DNA from: Salinicoccus sp. Bachu38
GTDB taxonomy: Bacteria > Bacillota > Bacilli > Staphylococcales > Salinicoccaceae
Direction of reading: 5' to 3'
NCBI RefSeq assembly: GCF_038561955.2
Contig: NZ_CP138333.2
Span: 2,480,001 to 2,544,000 of the forward strand
Length of the DNA stretch: 64,000 nt
Within the stretch, counting starts at the first letter, position 1, and every line of letters begins with the position of its first letter. Positions 31,950-40,515 of this stretch are shown piece by piece. The translations under genes were made by a program, and so were the position numbers. Under the pieces are notes generated by a model. The model ran no database searches. It was not told the DNA's origin and saw only the letters and a program-made list of their open reading frames with translations.

Positions 31950-32762
31950 ATGATGAGAATTGGCGTTATTTCAGATCTGCACATAGACCGCAGTGATATC
32001 GATAAAAATGAAATGGAACAGCTTCTGACACATGAAATCAAAGCACAGGAACTGGATCTGCTGCTCATTGCCGGGGATGTGTCGAGCCACTATAAAATGA
32101 CCTCCGCGTTCCTGAAGGCACTTTCCGACCTGGCACAGATCAAGGTACTCTTCGTCCCGGGGAATCATGACTATTGGCTGAAAGAGGAGGATACCCTCAC
32201 AACCCCCGAAGTATATGAACTATATAAAAATATGCCGGGGAGTGTGCTGGAAGCGCCTTACATCATCAATGACGACTGGGCGATTGTCGGCCACAGTGGA
32301 TGGTATGACTATACTTATGCGGATGCCCGTTTCAGCGAGGAAAAACTGACCCGGGGCAAATTCTACGGCGGCACCTGGCAGGATAAACTGAATATAGACT
32401 GGCAGCTCCACGACAGGGAGCTCTCCAAAATATTTGCCGAAAAAGTAAAAGGGGACCTGGAGAAGGTGAAGGATAAAAACATCATTCTGATGACCCATGT
32501 CGTTACACATAGAAGGTATGCCGTCCCGATGCCGCACCGCCTGTTCGACTATTTCAACGCGTTTATAGGAACGTCTGATTTTGATGGATTGTATGAAAAA
32601 TACCCCATCAGATACAGCATCATGGGGCACGTGCACTTCCGGCATCAATTCAGGCAGAATGATGTTACGTACATCTGTGCCTGCCTGGGCTACCAGAGGG
32701 AATGGCAAACGGATGATATCCACGCTGAAATCAGGGATACTTTGCAGGTGATAGAAATATGA
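31950..32762 (+). CDS. Metallophosphoesterase of the calcineurin-like family
   Basis: Predicted phosphoesterase of 270 residues. The dinuclear metal motifs are in order: RIGVISDLHID (DxH) at the start, LIAGDVSSHY (GD), VPGNHDYW (GNHD), MTHVVTH and the C-terminal GHVHFRH. Several ATG codons lie in tandem; 31950 or 31953 has the best spacing from GGAG (31940-31943). Substrate unknown. It is convergent with a small membrane-protein gene seven bases away. Confidence 0.85.
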   Translation: MMRIGVISDLHIDRSDIDKNEMEQLLTHEIKAQELDLLLIAGDVSSHYKMTSAFLKALSDLAQIKVLFVPGNHDYWLKEEDTLTTPEVYELYKNMPGSVLEAPYIINDDWAIVGHSGWYDYTYADARFSEEKLTRGKFYGGTWQDKLNIDWQLHDRELSKIFAEKVKGDLEKVKDKNIILMTHVVTHRRYAVPMPHRLFDYFNAFIGTSDFDGLYEKYPIRYSIMGHVHFRHQFRQNDVTYICACLGYQREWQTDDIHAEIRDTLQVIEI

Positions 32763-32769
32763 CTTTTAG

Positions 32770-33051
32770 TCAATATGATTTTCTATTCTTATTGATCAGG
32801 CGAAGACCTGAATAGTAAATTCCAGTAAAAATGATGAATGTAATAATGATCGGCGTTATATTATCTATACCCACACTCATATCTATAGTATCTGAAGAAA
32901 TGGGTGTGGCATCAAAAAATACTGCTCCAAAGTATGCTGTGCGACGACCGATTTCCGCACTTGAAAACAACATTATCAAAAAGTTAATTGCTAAGATAAT
33001 TAAAGTTGTCACGATTGAAGCACCAACACTGTCAATAATCCGTTTCCTCAT
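32770..33051 (-). CDS. Hypothetical two-helix membrane protein
   Basis: Not recognised. The frame encodes 93 residues with two hydrophobic helices (about residues 12-32 and 64-84), an external-looking polar loop (GRRTAYFGAVFFDATPISSDT) and a basic C-terminus (LINKNRKS). The ATG at 33051 has GGAG six bases upstream; a longer frame to 33117 is less likely. Composition is AT-richer than the neighbouring genes, which may mark recent acquisition or weak constraint. Confidence 0.6.
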   Translation of the reverse strand: MRKRIIDSVGASIVTTLIILAINFLIMLFSSAEIGRRTAYFGAVFFDATPISSDTIDMSVGIDNITPIIITFIIFTGIYYSGLRLINKNRKSY

Positions 33052-33169
33052 TTTCTGCTCCACCCTTTCTGAAGTTGGTCCACCATTACAGTTCCACATT
33101 CTCATAATACTTCCCAACCAATCAACGATAGAACTGAATTTTTGAAATATTTTAAAATTTTATTTGGAT

Positions 33170-33198
33170 AAAAATTGACCTTAACTTGATTAAGGTCA
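33170..33198 (-). terminator. Terminator of the TrpR-like regulator gene
   Basis: A 9-base-pair stem TGACCTTAA/TTAAGGTCA with a 5-base loop is followed by ATTTTTA on the minus strand, just after the stop codon at 33200. Confidence 0.85.
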
Positions 33199-33199
33199 T

Positions 33200-33487
33200 C
33201 TAATCCAGCCGATCGATGATCGTATGGTATCCCTCGCTGCCATAGTCCAGGCACCGCTTGACCCTTGAGACCGTGGCGCTCGAGGCGCCTGTTTCATTCT
33301 GGACCCTGGAGTATGTATGCCCCTCCTTTATCATCTTTGCCACCTGGAAACGCTGCTTCAATGAGACAAGTTCGTTTGTTGTGCATAGATCATCGAAAAA
33401 GTGATGGCATTCTTCAACCGTTTCAAGCTTCAGTATCCCTTCGAACAGATCATCGAGCTCTTTGCCTCTCAGTTTATCTATTTGCAT
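33200..33487 (-). CDS. TrpR-family regulator (YerC/YecD type), candidate histidine repressor HisR
   Basis: DNA-binding protein of 95 residues with the Trp-repressor-like helix-turn-helix: LVSLKQRFQVAKMIKEGHTYSRVQ followed by TGASSATVSRVKRCLDYG. The ATG at 33487 has GGAGGG before it. It is transcribed away from hisZ, and both promoters overlap matching palindromes, so I infer that it represses the his operon and itself. Members of this family have been predicted by comparative genomics to regulate histidine genes in Firmicutes. The effector would be histidine, by inference. Confidence 0.85.
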   Translation of the reverse strand: MQIDKLRGKELDDLFEGILKLETVEECHHFFDDLCTTNELVSLKQRFQVAKMIKEGHTYSRVQNETGASSATVSRVKRCLDYGSEGYHTIIDRLD

Positions 33488-33512
33488 ATGCTTCCCTCCA
33501 TTTAATACGCCC

Positions 33513-33541
33513 ATCATATCAAAGCACTTTAGCGTTTTAAA
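33513..33541 (-). promoter_or_regulatory. Promoter of the TrpR-like regulator gene
   Basis: TTTAAA (33541-33536), a 17-base spacer and TATGAT (33518-33513) on the minus strand, 26 bases before the start codon. The palindrome 33525-33544 covers its -35 and spacer. Confidence 0.65.
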
Positions 33542-33544
33542 GTG
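33525..33544. promoter_or_regulatory. Candidate HisR operator 1
   Basis: A perfect inverted repeat CACTTTA-N6-TAAAGTG whose spacer begins GCG. It covers the -35/spacer region of the regulator promoter. A second copy with the same half-sites lies at 33612-33631. Confidence 0.7.
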
Positions 33545-33586
33545 TTAAATCAAATTGTCTGAAAGTCTTGTCAGCACCGATTTATT

Positions 33587-33615
33587 TTGTTATTATCAGA
33601 TTTATTGATTATTCT
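33587..33615 (+). promoter_or_regulatory. Promoter of the his operon
   Basis: TTGTTA (33587-33592), a 17-base spacer and TATTCT (33610-33615). The -10 overlaps the start of operator 2, and the expected transcription start lies inside that operator. Confidence 0.6.
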
Positions 33616-33631
33616 TTATCACGCTAAAGTA
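33612..33631. promoter_or_regulatory. Candidate HisR operator 2
   Basis: An inverted repeat TTCTTTA-N6-TAAAGTA, sharing the CTTTA/TAAAG core and six-base spacing with operator 1. Read on the minus strand its half-site and spacer (ACTTTAGCG) equal those of operator 1. It overlaps the his -10 and start point and ends just before the AAAGGAG site of hisZ. Confidence 0.7.
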
Positions 33632-33647
33632 TTAAAGGAGATATGGT

Positions 33648-34451
33648 ATGAAAAACGATTTGATCATCCGACGCCTGAAATTTGCACAGGATTATACACA
33701 ACTGCTTGCCGATGAAAACTATCAGCTGGTCGACATGAATATGGTGGAGCCCTTCAATATCGACGATAAGCGCCACCATTCCTCGACCATCATCTTCGAG
33801 CGCAACGAACAGCTCTTCTCCATCCGCAGCGACTGGACGCGCTCCCTGCTCAACTACAGTGAGAACTATCATCTCAGCCAGCGCTTCTTCGGATACTTCG
33901 GCCCCGTGGTGAGGAATTACGAGACATTCCATCAGGCGGGAGTGGAACTCTACCGTCCCACTGATGAGGAGATACTGTCGAGCATCGACATGCATCTGTC
34001 GTTCGTCACAGAAAGGTACAGCGAGAAATTCCATTCGATCGTGGTCAATGACGATACGCTGCTCGACCTCTACATCGACAAGTACGCACTCGATTCCGGC
34101 ATACGCAATCTGGTCCATGAAAAGAACCTGTCGGAACTCCGGAAACAGCTCGGACAGACCCACCCGCTCTACATACTGCTCTCGGCCAAGGTGAGCGACC
34201 AGATGGACCTTGTGAACGCCGAGTTCGGCGACAGCGAAATCATGCGCTTCATCGACAGGCTGAAGCAGGCGCTTGGAGGCTACGGCATGAAGTTCATACT
34301 CGACCTGTCATTCCGATCCCCACAGTCGTACTACAACGGCTTCTATTTCCAGGCCTTCCTGGATCACGACTATCCGCTTCTGAGCGGCGGGGAATACAAC
34401 AGCAGCGCTTTCGGCATTGCGGTAAACCTATCTAACGGAGGATTGCTATGA
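33648..34451 (+). CDS. hisZ: ATP phosphoribosyltransferase regulatory subunit HisZ
   Basis: HisRS-like regulatory partner of the short HisG, 267 residues. Only the catalytic-core-like part is present, as in staphylococci, shorter than the roughly 390 residues of Bacillus HisZ. The motif FSIRSDWTRSLLNY corresponds to the HisRS FRPE/RxE motif 2 region, and the protein ends SGGEYNSSAFGIAV. AAAGGAG precedes the ATG. It is the first gene of the his operon, overlapping hisG by four bases. Confidence 0.87.
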   Translation: MKNDLIIRRLKFAQDYTQLLADENYQLVDMNMVEPFNIDDKRHHSSTIIFERNEQLFSIRSDWTRSLLNYSENYHLSQRFFGYFGPVVRNYETFHQAGVELYRPTDEEILSSIDMHLSFVTERYSEKFHSIVVNDDTLLDLYIDKYALDSGIRNLVHEKNLSELRKQLGQTHPLYILLSAKVSDQMDLVNAEFGDSEIMRFIDRLKQALGGYGMKFILDLSFRSPQSYYNGFYFQAFLDHDYPLLSGGEYNSSAFGIAVNLSNGGLL

Positions 34452-35053
34452 TTACAGTCGCACTTACGAAAGGCCGACTTTTCAAGGACTTTCTCAAATA
34501 CATGAATGAAAACGACCTGAACAACTATATCAGTGCCCTGGACGGCGAGACGCGCTCGCTCTACACCGTCGTGGACAACGTCAAATTCATCTTCGCCAAA
34601 GGACCGGATGTGCCGACCTATGTCGAAAGCGGTGTGGCGGACCTCGGCATCGTCGGCTCCGACATCATCACCGAAGACACATTCAATATACTGAATGTCT
34701 CCCAGCTGCCGTTCGGCGACTGCCACTTCTCCGTGGCCGCCCTCCCAGAGCAGGAGGAGTTCAAGGTCATCGCGACGAAGTACACCAACATCGCCCATGA
34801 ATATTTCAAGAATAAACGGCAGGATGTCTCACTGATCCACCTGAACGGCTCGGTGGAACTTGCACCGCTGCTCGGACTCTCGGACGGCATCGTGGACATC
34901 GTCCAGACGGGCGGCACGCTCAGGGACAACGGGCTCGTCGAGCACGAGAAGATCATGGACATCCATGCACGGCTCATCGCAAACAAGCGGACCTTCTACA
35001 CAAAAGAGGATGAGATCTATGACTTCATCCGTGAAATCGGGGTGATCGAATGA
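34448..35053 (+). CDS. hisG: ATP phosphoribosyltransferase catalytic subunit, short form
   Basis: First step of histidine synthesis (ATP plus PRPP), 201 residues, so the short HisGS form that lacks the C-terminal histidine-binding domain and needs HisZ. Conserved ITVALTKGRL start, ADLGIVGSD near residue 65, and the PRPP loop DGIVDIVQTGGTLRDNGL near residue 145. Start and stop overlap neighbours (ATGA). Confidence 0.96.
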   Translation: MITVALTKGRLFKDFLKYMNENDLNNYISALDGETRSLYTVVDNVKFIFAKGPDVPTYVESGVADLGIVGSDIITEDTFNILNVSQLPFGDCHFSVAALPEQEEFKVIATKYTNIAHEYFKNKRQDVSLIHLNGSVELAPLLGLSDGIVDIVQTGGTLRDNGLVEHEKIMDIHARLIANKRTFYTKEDEIYDFIREIGVIE

Positions 35054-36282
35054 ATGTCCAGGAATTCAGGAAGGCTTTCGACCAGAAGCGTGATGGTGCC
35101 GGATTCGACGGCTATAAGGATGTGATGGACATCATCGAACGGGTCCGTACCGAAGGGGACGCCGCCCTCCGTGACTATACGGAGAAGTTCGACGGCAGGA
35201 CGCCGGAATCCTTCAAAGTGCCGAAAGCGGCGCTCAAGGCAAGCTATGACGCCATATCCGATGAGGAGAAGGCGGCGCTCGAGACGATCCGCACGCGCAT
35301 TGAACGCTATCAGGAGAGCATCAAGTATGAGGACAGGGACGACGGGGAGTTCCAGTACGTCTACCATCCGATCGAGAAGATCGGCGTCTACGTGCCCGGC
35401 GGCACGGCACTCTATCCGTCGAGCGTGCTGATGACCGTCGTACCTGCGCTTGCTGCAGGCGTCAGGGAAATCCATGTCACGACCCCGACATTCGACGAGA
35501 ACAACATCACATTTGCCGCCCTCTACATATGCGGGGTGGAAGATGTCTATACTGTCGGCGGCGCACAGGCCATCGCCGCACTCGCCTACGGGACGGAATC
35601 CATTCCGAAGGTCGATAAGATCGTCGGCCCCGGCAACTACTATGTCGCCCTTGCCAAACGCCTGCTGTTCGGCGAAGTCGGCATCGACATGATTGCAGGA
35701 CCGAGCGAGATACTGATCTATGTCGATGGGGATGTCCATGTGGATGCGATCGTCTACGACCTGTTCGCCCAGGCCGAGCATGATCGGAACGCACGGACAT
35801 TCCTGCTCAGCGAAGAGGAGGCGGTCATATCGGAAATCGAAGCCCGTCTCGAGGCGCTGATCGATGCACAACCGCGCAGCGAAATCATTCGTGCCTCCAT
35901 CCGGGACAACCATTACGCGGTCGTCGATTCCCGGGAAGCACTGCTCGATATGGTGAACCACATCGCCCCAGAGCATGTCTCCATCCAGCACCGTGATGCC
36001 GACATGATCATACGCAACATCAGATATGCCGGTGCCGTATTCAACGGCTACTACTCTCCGGAAGCCATCGGGGACTATGCCGCAGGCCCTTCCCATGTAC
36101 TGCCGACCGACCGGACGGGGAGGTTCAGCCATGGACTCAATGTGAACGACTTCCTGACGAGCCATGCCGTCATCTCCCTCGGGAAGGAAACCTACACCGA
36201 AATCGCTGGACCGGCGAAGACCGTCGCCAGGCGTGAACAGCTCGACGCCCACTATCAATCTCTACGGATCCGAACGGAGTGA
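35050..36282 (+). CDS. hisD: Histidinol dehydrogenase
   Basis: Last two oxidations to L-histidine, zinc and NAD dependent, 410 residues. Key regions are YVPGGTALYPSSVLM near residue 114, VGPGNYYVALAKR near residue 192, the GPSEILIY segment, QAEHDRNA near residue 240 and the APEHVSIQ motif near residue 310 with catalytic Glu/His. Full length for the family. Overlaps the hisG stop by four bases. Confidence 0.97.
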   Translation: MNVQEFRKAFDQKRDGAGFDGYKDVMDIIERVRTEGDAALRDYTEKFDGRTPESFKVPKAALKASYDAISDEEKAALETIRTRIERYQESIKYEDRDDGEFQYVYHPIEKIGVYVPGGTALYPSSVLMTVVPALAAGVREIHVTTPTFDENNITFAALYICGVEDVYTVGGAQAIAALAYGTESIPKVDKIVGPGNYYVALAKRLLFGEVGIDMIAGPSEILIYVDGDVHVDAIVYDLFAQAEHDRNARTFLLSEEEAVISEIEARLEALIDAQPRSEIIRASIRDNHYAVVDSREALLDMVNHIAPEHVSIQHRDADMIIRNIRYAGAVFNGYYSPEAIGDYAAGPSHVLPTDRTGRFSHGLNVNDFLTSHAVISLGKETYTEIAGPAKTVARREQLDAHYQSLRIRTE

Positions 36283-36286
36283 TGAA

Positions 36287-37321
36287 ATGATCCACATGGA
36301 CCGCAATACAAGTCCGATCCCCCCGCTCAGCGACGCGGTGATCGCAGAAGTCGTCAAAGAAACGAACATCCATGAGTATCCAAGTGATGAAATCACACGC
36401 TTCAAACAGCTGTATGCCGACTACTACGGCATAGACAGCAGGACGATTGAAGTCGCCAACGGCTCGGATGAATGGATCCAGAAGGCCATCATGACGCTCG
36501 GGCAGAATGGTGTCATGACACTCGCTCCGGATTTCGTCATGTACCATGAATATGCCGCCCAGGTGGATGTGCCCGTATATACCGTTCCCTGCAATGAAGA
36601 TTTCCAGTTCGACTTTGACCAGGTCGTCCGGGCGATTGAAGAGAAACGGCCTTCCCTGTTCCTGATCTCGGTACCGCACAACCCGACCGGACAGATGTTT
36701 GCAGACAGCGAACTGAAGGCGCTCGCCGATGCCATGGAGGACGTGGGCGGCTACCTCGTCCTCGATGAGGCGTACTTTGAATTCGCACACGCCTACACGC
36801 GGCCGGAAGGGGACCATGTCCTCATCATCCGGACACTGAGCAAGATGTTCGGCATCGCCGGCCTCAGGGTCGGCATCGCCATTGCGGAAGGGAAGACATT
36901 CGGGAAGATCACCCGGCTCAACCACCCCTACCCGGTGAATTCACTGTCATTGAACCTGGCCAGCAGAATATTTTCGGAGAAGCCGGCGCTCGATGCGTTC
37001 GTACGCTACCAGCTCGACTCGAAAGCACAGCTTGCCGAGTCGTTCAGCCAGGTATCTGATAAAATAAACATCATCGAATCCAATACGAACTTCGTCTTCA
37101 CCTATGGCAGGCATGCACGTTCGCTCGGTGCCTACCTTCTCCAGAATGGCTACCAGCCGAGGATGTATGACGCCGCACCGCTCGGGGATGTCGTCAGATA
37201 CTCGGTGATCCGGCCGGAGGATTACGGCCAGCTCAATCAATTAATCAAAGAATGGAGCAATCAATATGATCAAGAAGGAAAGAGCAACAAAGGAGACGAA
37301 GATCTCCATATCACTCGATGA
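36287..37321 (+). CDS. hisC: Histidinol-phosphate aminotransferase
   Basis: PLP-dependent class I/II aminotransferase, 344 residues from MIHMDRNTSPIPPLS. PLP contacts SVPHNPTGQM near residue 133, VLDEAYFEF near residue 160 and the Schiff-base lysine in IRTLSKMFGIAGLRVG near residue 187. GGAG lies seven bases before the ATG; an extension inside hisD is rejected. Its last 56 bases overlap hisB in another frame, which is long for this operon. Confidence 0.93.
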   Translation: MIHMDRNTSPIPPLSDAVIAEVVKETNIHEYPSDEITRFKQLYADYYGIDSRTIEVANGSDEWIQKAIMTLGQNGVMTLAPDFVMYHEYAAQVDVPVYTVPCNEDFQFDFDQVVRAIEEKRPSLFLISVPHNPTGQMFADSELKALADAMEDVGGYLVLDEAYFEFAHAYTRPEGDHVLIIRTLSKMFGIAGLRVGIAIAEGKTFGKITRLNHPYPVNSLSLNLASRIFSEKPALDAFVRYQLDSKAQLAESFSQVSDKINIIESNTNFVFTYGRHARSLGAYLLQNGYQPRMYDAAPLGDVVRYSVIRPEDYGQLNQLIKEWSNQYDQEGKSNKGDEDLHITR

Positions 37322-37844
37322 GGAAAAATCATTCAGGGAGTCCTCCATCTCGACGGGAGTGGGCTTCTTCGACCATATGCTCACACTGTTCAGCTTCCAC
37401 TCCGGGCTCTACCTGAATGTGGAGGCGGACGGCGACCTCGAAGTCGACGCCCACCATACTGTCGAAGATGTCGGCATCATCCTGGGCCAGATGCTCCGCG
37501 AACTCTATGTGGAGAAAGCATCCTACCAGCGCTACGGCACGACATACATCCCGATGGATGAATCCCTTGCGCGCGTGGTGCTCGACCTCTCCGGCCGGCC
37601 GCACCTGAACTTCCAGGCGAACTTCTCGAAGGAGACGGTCGGCACGTTCGACACCGAACTGGTCATGGAATTCTTCAATGCGGTCAGCATGAACAGCCGC
37701 ATGACGCTCCATGTCGACCTGCTCAAGGGCGGCAACACCCACCATGAGATCGAAGCAATCTTCAAGGCGTTTGCCCGCAGTCTGAAGGCGGCACTCGCAC
37801 CGAGTGACGCCGGCATCCCCTCTTCGAAGGGTGTCATCGAATGA
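37266..37844 (+). CDS. hisB: Imidazoleglycerol-phosphate dehydratase
   Basis: Mn-dependent dehydratase of 192 residues with the paired His-rich sites: GVGFFDHMLTLF, DAHHTVEDVGI and the C-terminal GGNTHHEIEAIFKAFA. It lacks the N-terminal phosphatase domain found in enterobacterial HisB, so histidinol-phosphatase must be encoded elsewhere. Its start lies 56 bases inside hisC. Confidence 0.96.
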   Translation: MIKKERATKETKISISLDEEKSFRESSISTGVGFFDHMLTLFSFHSGLYLNVEADGDLEVDAHHTVEDVGIILGQMLRELYVEKASYQRYGTTYIPMDESLARVVLDLSGRPHLNFQANFSKETVGTFDTELVMEFFNAVSMNSRMTLHVDLLKGGNTHHEIEAIFKAFARSLKAALAPSDAGIPSSKGVIE

Positions 37845-38416
37845 TCGGCATCATCGACTACTCACTCGGCAACATACAGAACATAAAGAATGCACTCGAG
37901 AAACTTGGATATGACTATATCCTTTCAAGCAAATATGAAGATCTGGCGGACTGTGACACCATCCTGCTGCCGGGCGTCGGCCACTTCGGCAACGCAATGG
38001 AGACCATCACCCGCCTCGGCATCAGGGAGGACCTGCTGAAGCTGGCCGAGACGAAGCGGTTCATCGGCATCTGCCTCGGCATGCAGCTCCTGTTCGAAGA
38101 AAGCGAGGAGGGCAATGCCCGGGGCCTTGGGCTGCTTACAGGCAGAATCACCAGGATGGAGACGCCCCACCCTGTACCGCATCTCGGCTGGAACACGCTG
38201 GAGAGTCCGTCCCCCGTACTTGATGGCAAGGATGTCTATTTCGTACACAGCTTCATGGCGACCGGGACGGACGCCACCATCGCTACGGCAGAATACGGCG
38301 TGACGGTGCCCGCCGTCGTCAGAAAAGAGGATATCATCGGCATCCAGTTCCACCCGGAAAAATCCGGTGATATCGGCGTGGAAATATTGAAGCAGGCCAT
38401 TGAAGGAGGCATATAG
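37841..38416 (+). CDS. hisH: Imidazole glycerol phosphate synthase, glutaminase subunit
   Basis: Class I glutamine amidotransferase of 191 residues that feeds ammonia to HisF. Catalytic Cys lies in GICLGMQLLFEES near residue 75, and the His-Glu pair in IQFHPEKSG near residue 170. Overlaps hisB by four bases and abuts hisA. Confidence 0.96.
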   Translation: MIGIIDYSLGNIQNIKNALEKLGYDYILSSKYEDLADCDTILLPGVGHFGNAMETITRLGIREDLLKLAETKRFIGICLGMQLLFEESEEGNARGLGLLTGRITRMETPHPVPHLGWNTLESPSPVLDGKDVYFVHSFMATGTDATIATAEYGVTVPAVVRKEDIIGIQFHPEKSGDIGVEILKQAIEGGI

Positions 38417-39118
38417 ATGAACATCATTCCAGCAATAGACATCATAGACGGCCAGAATGTCCGTCTGACACAGGGCGACTACGGCAAGAAGACGGCCATG
38501 AAGCGTACACCTGAGGAGGCCATTGCCTTCTACAGCAGCTTTCAACAGGTCACACGCATCCATATCGTCGATCTGATGGGCGCACTCAAACAGGACGCCC
38601 AGGAAACGACGGTCATCCAGAAGCTGAAGGAAAAGACCGACCTGCCCCTCCAGATCGGCGGCGGCCTGAGGGAGACCGAAACGATTGAAAAATATGATGC
38701 CATCGGCATCGACTATTTCATCCTCGGTACACGGGCCATCATGGATTTCGATTGGCTTGAAACGGTCGTCAAAAAGTTCCCCGGCCGCATCTTCGTCGGT
38801 GTGGACGCCAAGGAGAACGACATCTACATCAACGGCTGGACGGAAAACAGCGGCATCACAATCGATGACTACCTGAAAAAGATCGAGCCCCTCGATATTG
38901 CAGGCATCATCTATACCGACATCAACAAGGACGGCATGAACCAGGGGCCGAATTTTGAAAATACACAGCGCATCAATGGCCTGACGCGCCATACCGTCAT
39001 CGCAAGCGGCGGCGTCAGGAGCAAGGATGACCTGGACCAGCTCGAAGCGATGGGCATCACACAAGCCATCGTCGGCAAGGCAAGCCACAGTGATGAATTC
39101 TGGAGGGATATAAGATGA
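38417..39118 (+). CDS. hisA: ProFAR isomerase
   Basis: Isomerises ProFAR to PRFAR; TIM barrel of 233 residues. The N-terminal IIPAIDIIDGQNVRL has the catalytic Asp, QIGGGLRETETIEKY binds phosphate, and the second Asp lies in IIYTDINKDGM near residue 168. The ATG follows the hisH TAG directly, so translation is probably coupled. Confidence 0.96.
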   Translation: MNIIPAIDIIDGQNVRLTQGDYGKKTAMKRTPEEAIAFYSSFQQVTRIHIVDLMGALKQDAQETTVIQKLKEKTDLPLQIGGGLRETETIEKYDAIGIDYFILGTRAIMDFDWLETVVKKFPGRIFVGVDAKENDIYINGWTENSGITIDDYLKKIEPLDIAGIIYTDINKDGMNQGPNFENTQRINGLTRHTVIASGGVRSKDDLDQLEAMGITQAIVGKASHSDEFWRDIR

Positions 39119-39879
39119 TCAAAAAACGCATCGTTCCATGCCTCGATGTCAAGGAGGGGCGCGTGGTCAAAGGGGTCAATTTCGTCGGACTCCGGGACGT
39201 CGGCGACCCGGTCGAACTCGCAACACGCTACAACGAAGAGGGGGCTGACGAACTCGTCTTCCTGGACATTTCAAAAACCCAGAACGGCCATGACCTGATG
39301 ATCGATGTCATCCGCGAGACCGCCAAGGCGCTGTTCATTCCGCTGACCATTGGCGGCGGCATCTCCTCCATAGATGATATACGCCAGCTGCTCAATGCCG
39401 GAGCGGACAAGGTCAGCATCAACTCTGCAGCCATCAGGAATCCGGAACTGATCCGTGAAGCCAGCGCAGTCTTCGGCAGCCAGTGCATCTGTGTCGCGGT
39501 CGATGTGAAATACGACGCAGAGGCGCAGGACTATTTCATCCATACGCACGGCGGCTCCAAAAAGACGGACATACGTGCGTTCGACTGGATTGTGAAGTGC
39601 GAGGCACTGGGCGCCGGGGAGCTGCTGATCACGAGCATGGACCATGACGGTGTCAAACGGGGATTTGATACGGAATTCCTGAAACAGGCGAATGAAATGG
39701 TGCGCATCCCCATCATTGCAAGCGGCGGCGCCGGCGATGCAGACCATTTCACCGACCTGTTCCGCCAGACGGATGTATCTGCAGGGCTGGCAGCATCCAT
39801 CTTCCACAACAAGGAAGTCGAGATCAGGGACCTGAAACAGACATTGCAGAATTCAGAAATAGAGGTGAGGATGACATGA
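39115..39879 (+). CDS. hisF: Imidazole glycerol phosphate synthase, cyclase subunit
   Basis: TIM-barrel cyclase of 254 residues, partner of HisH. It has KKRIVPCLDVKEGRVVKGVNF at the N-terminus with the first catalytic Asp, GGGISSIDDI, and the second Asp in LLITSMDHDGVKRGFD near residue 176. Overlaps hisA and hisIE by four bases each. Confidence 0.97.
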   Translation: MIKKRIVPCLDVKEGRVVKGVNFVGLRDVGDPVELATRYNEEGADELVFLDISKTQNGHDLMIDVIRETAKALFIPLTIGGGISSIDDIRQLLNAGADKVSINSAAIRNPELIREASAVFGSQCICVAVDVKYDAEAQDYFIHTHGGSKKTDIRAFDWIVKCEALGAGELLITSMDHDGVKRGFDTEFLKQANEMVRIPIIASGGAGDADHFTDLFRQTDVSAGLAASIFHNKEVEIRDLKQTLQNSEIEVRMT

Positions 39880-40499
39880 AACCGGATTTTGATAAAGGCG
39901 GCGGGCTCCTGTCCGTCATCCTGCAGGACGACAGGACGGGACAGGTCCTGATGAACGGCTTCATGAACGAGGAAGCCTATCAGAAGACCAGGGAAGAGGC
40001 AGTCGTATGGTTCTATTCCCGTTCAAAGGGACGCCTCTGGAAAAAGGGGGAGACGAGCGGCAATGTGCAGGTGGTCAAAAGCATGGCACTCGACTGCGAT
40101 TCGGATGCGCTCCTCATCCAGGTGGAACCGAAGGGCCCGACATGCCACCTCGGCACACAGAGCTGCTTCGGCGACGATCATTTCAACCTGCAGACGCTTG
40201 AAAAGATTGTGGACCGGAAGGTCGAGCACCCGGAAGAAGGCTCATATACGAAATACCTTACCGAAGAAGGCATCGACAAGATCCTGAAGAAATGCGGTGA
40301 GGAAATGACCGAGGTCGTCATCGCGGCGAAGAATGACGAGCGGGAGGAACTCATCGATGAAACGAGCGACCTCCTCTATCATACTCTTGTACTGCTCAAA
40401 CATCAGGGCGTCTCCCTTGGAGATGTGGAAGACCGGCTTGAAGCACGCCACGGGGAGAATCTGTCCTACAAGGTCCGTGGAGAAATAGAAGAATGGTAG
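39876..40499 (+). CDS. hisI: Bifunctional phosphoribosyl-AMP cyclohydrolase / phosphoribosyl-ATP diphosphatase
   Basis: HisIE fusion of 207 residues covering steps 2 and 3. The N-terminal HisI domain has FYSRSKGRLWKKGETSGN, the metal site DCDSDALL and GPTCHLGTQSCF; the C-terminal HisE domain (about residues 115-207) has KKCGEEMTEVVIAAKN and ETSDLLYHTLVLL. Last gene of the operon. Confidence 0.96.
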   Translation: MKPDFDKGGGLLSVILQDDRTGQVLMNGFMNEEAYQKTREEAVVWFYSRSKGRLWKKGETSGNVQVVKSMALDCDSDALLIQVEPKGPTCHLGTQSCFGDDHFNLQTLEKIVDRKVEHPEEGSYTKYLTEEGIDKILKKCGEEMTEVVIAAKNDEREELIDETSDLLYHTLVLLKHQGVSLGDVEDRLEARHGENLSYKVRGEIEEW

Positions 40500-40515
40500 G
40501 CGCAATCCCTCTGAA

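Noticed and set aside
35017-36258. Long minus-strand open frame (413 codons) opposite hisD
   Set aside because: hisD is full length with conserved motifs; the reverse frame matches nothing and lacks a start signal.
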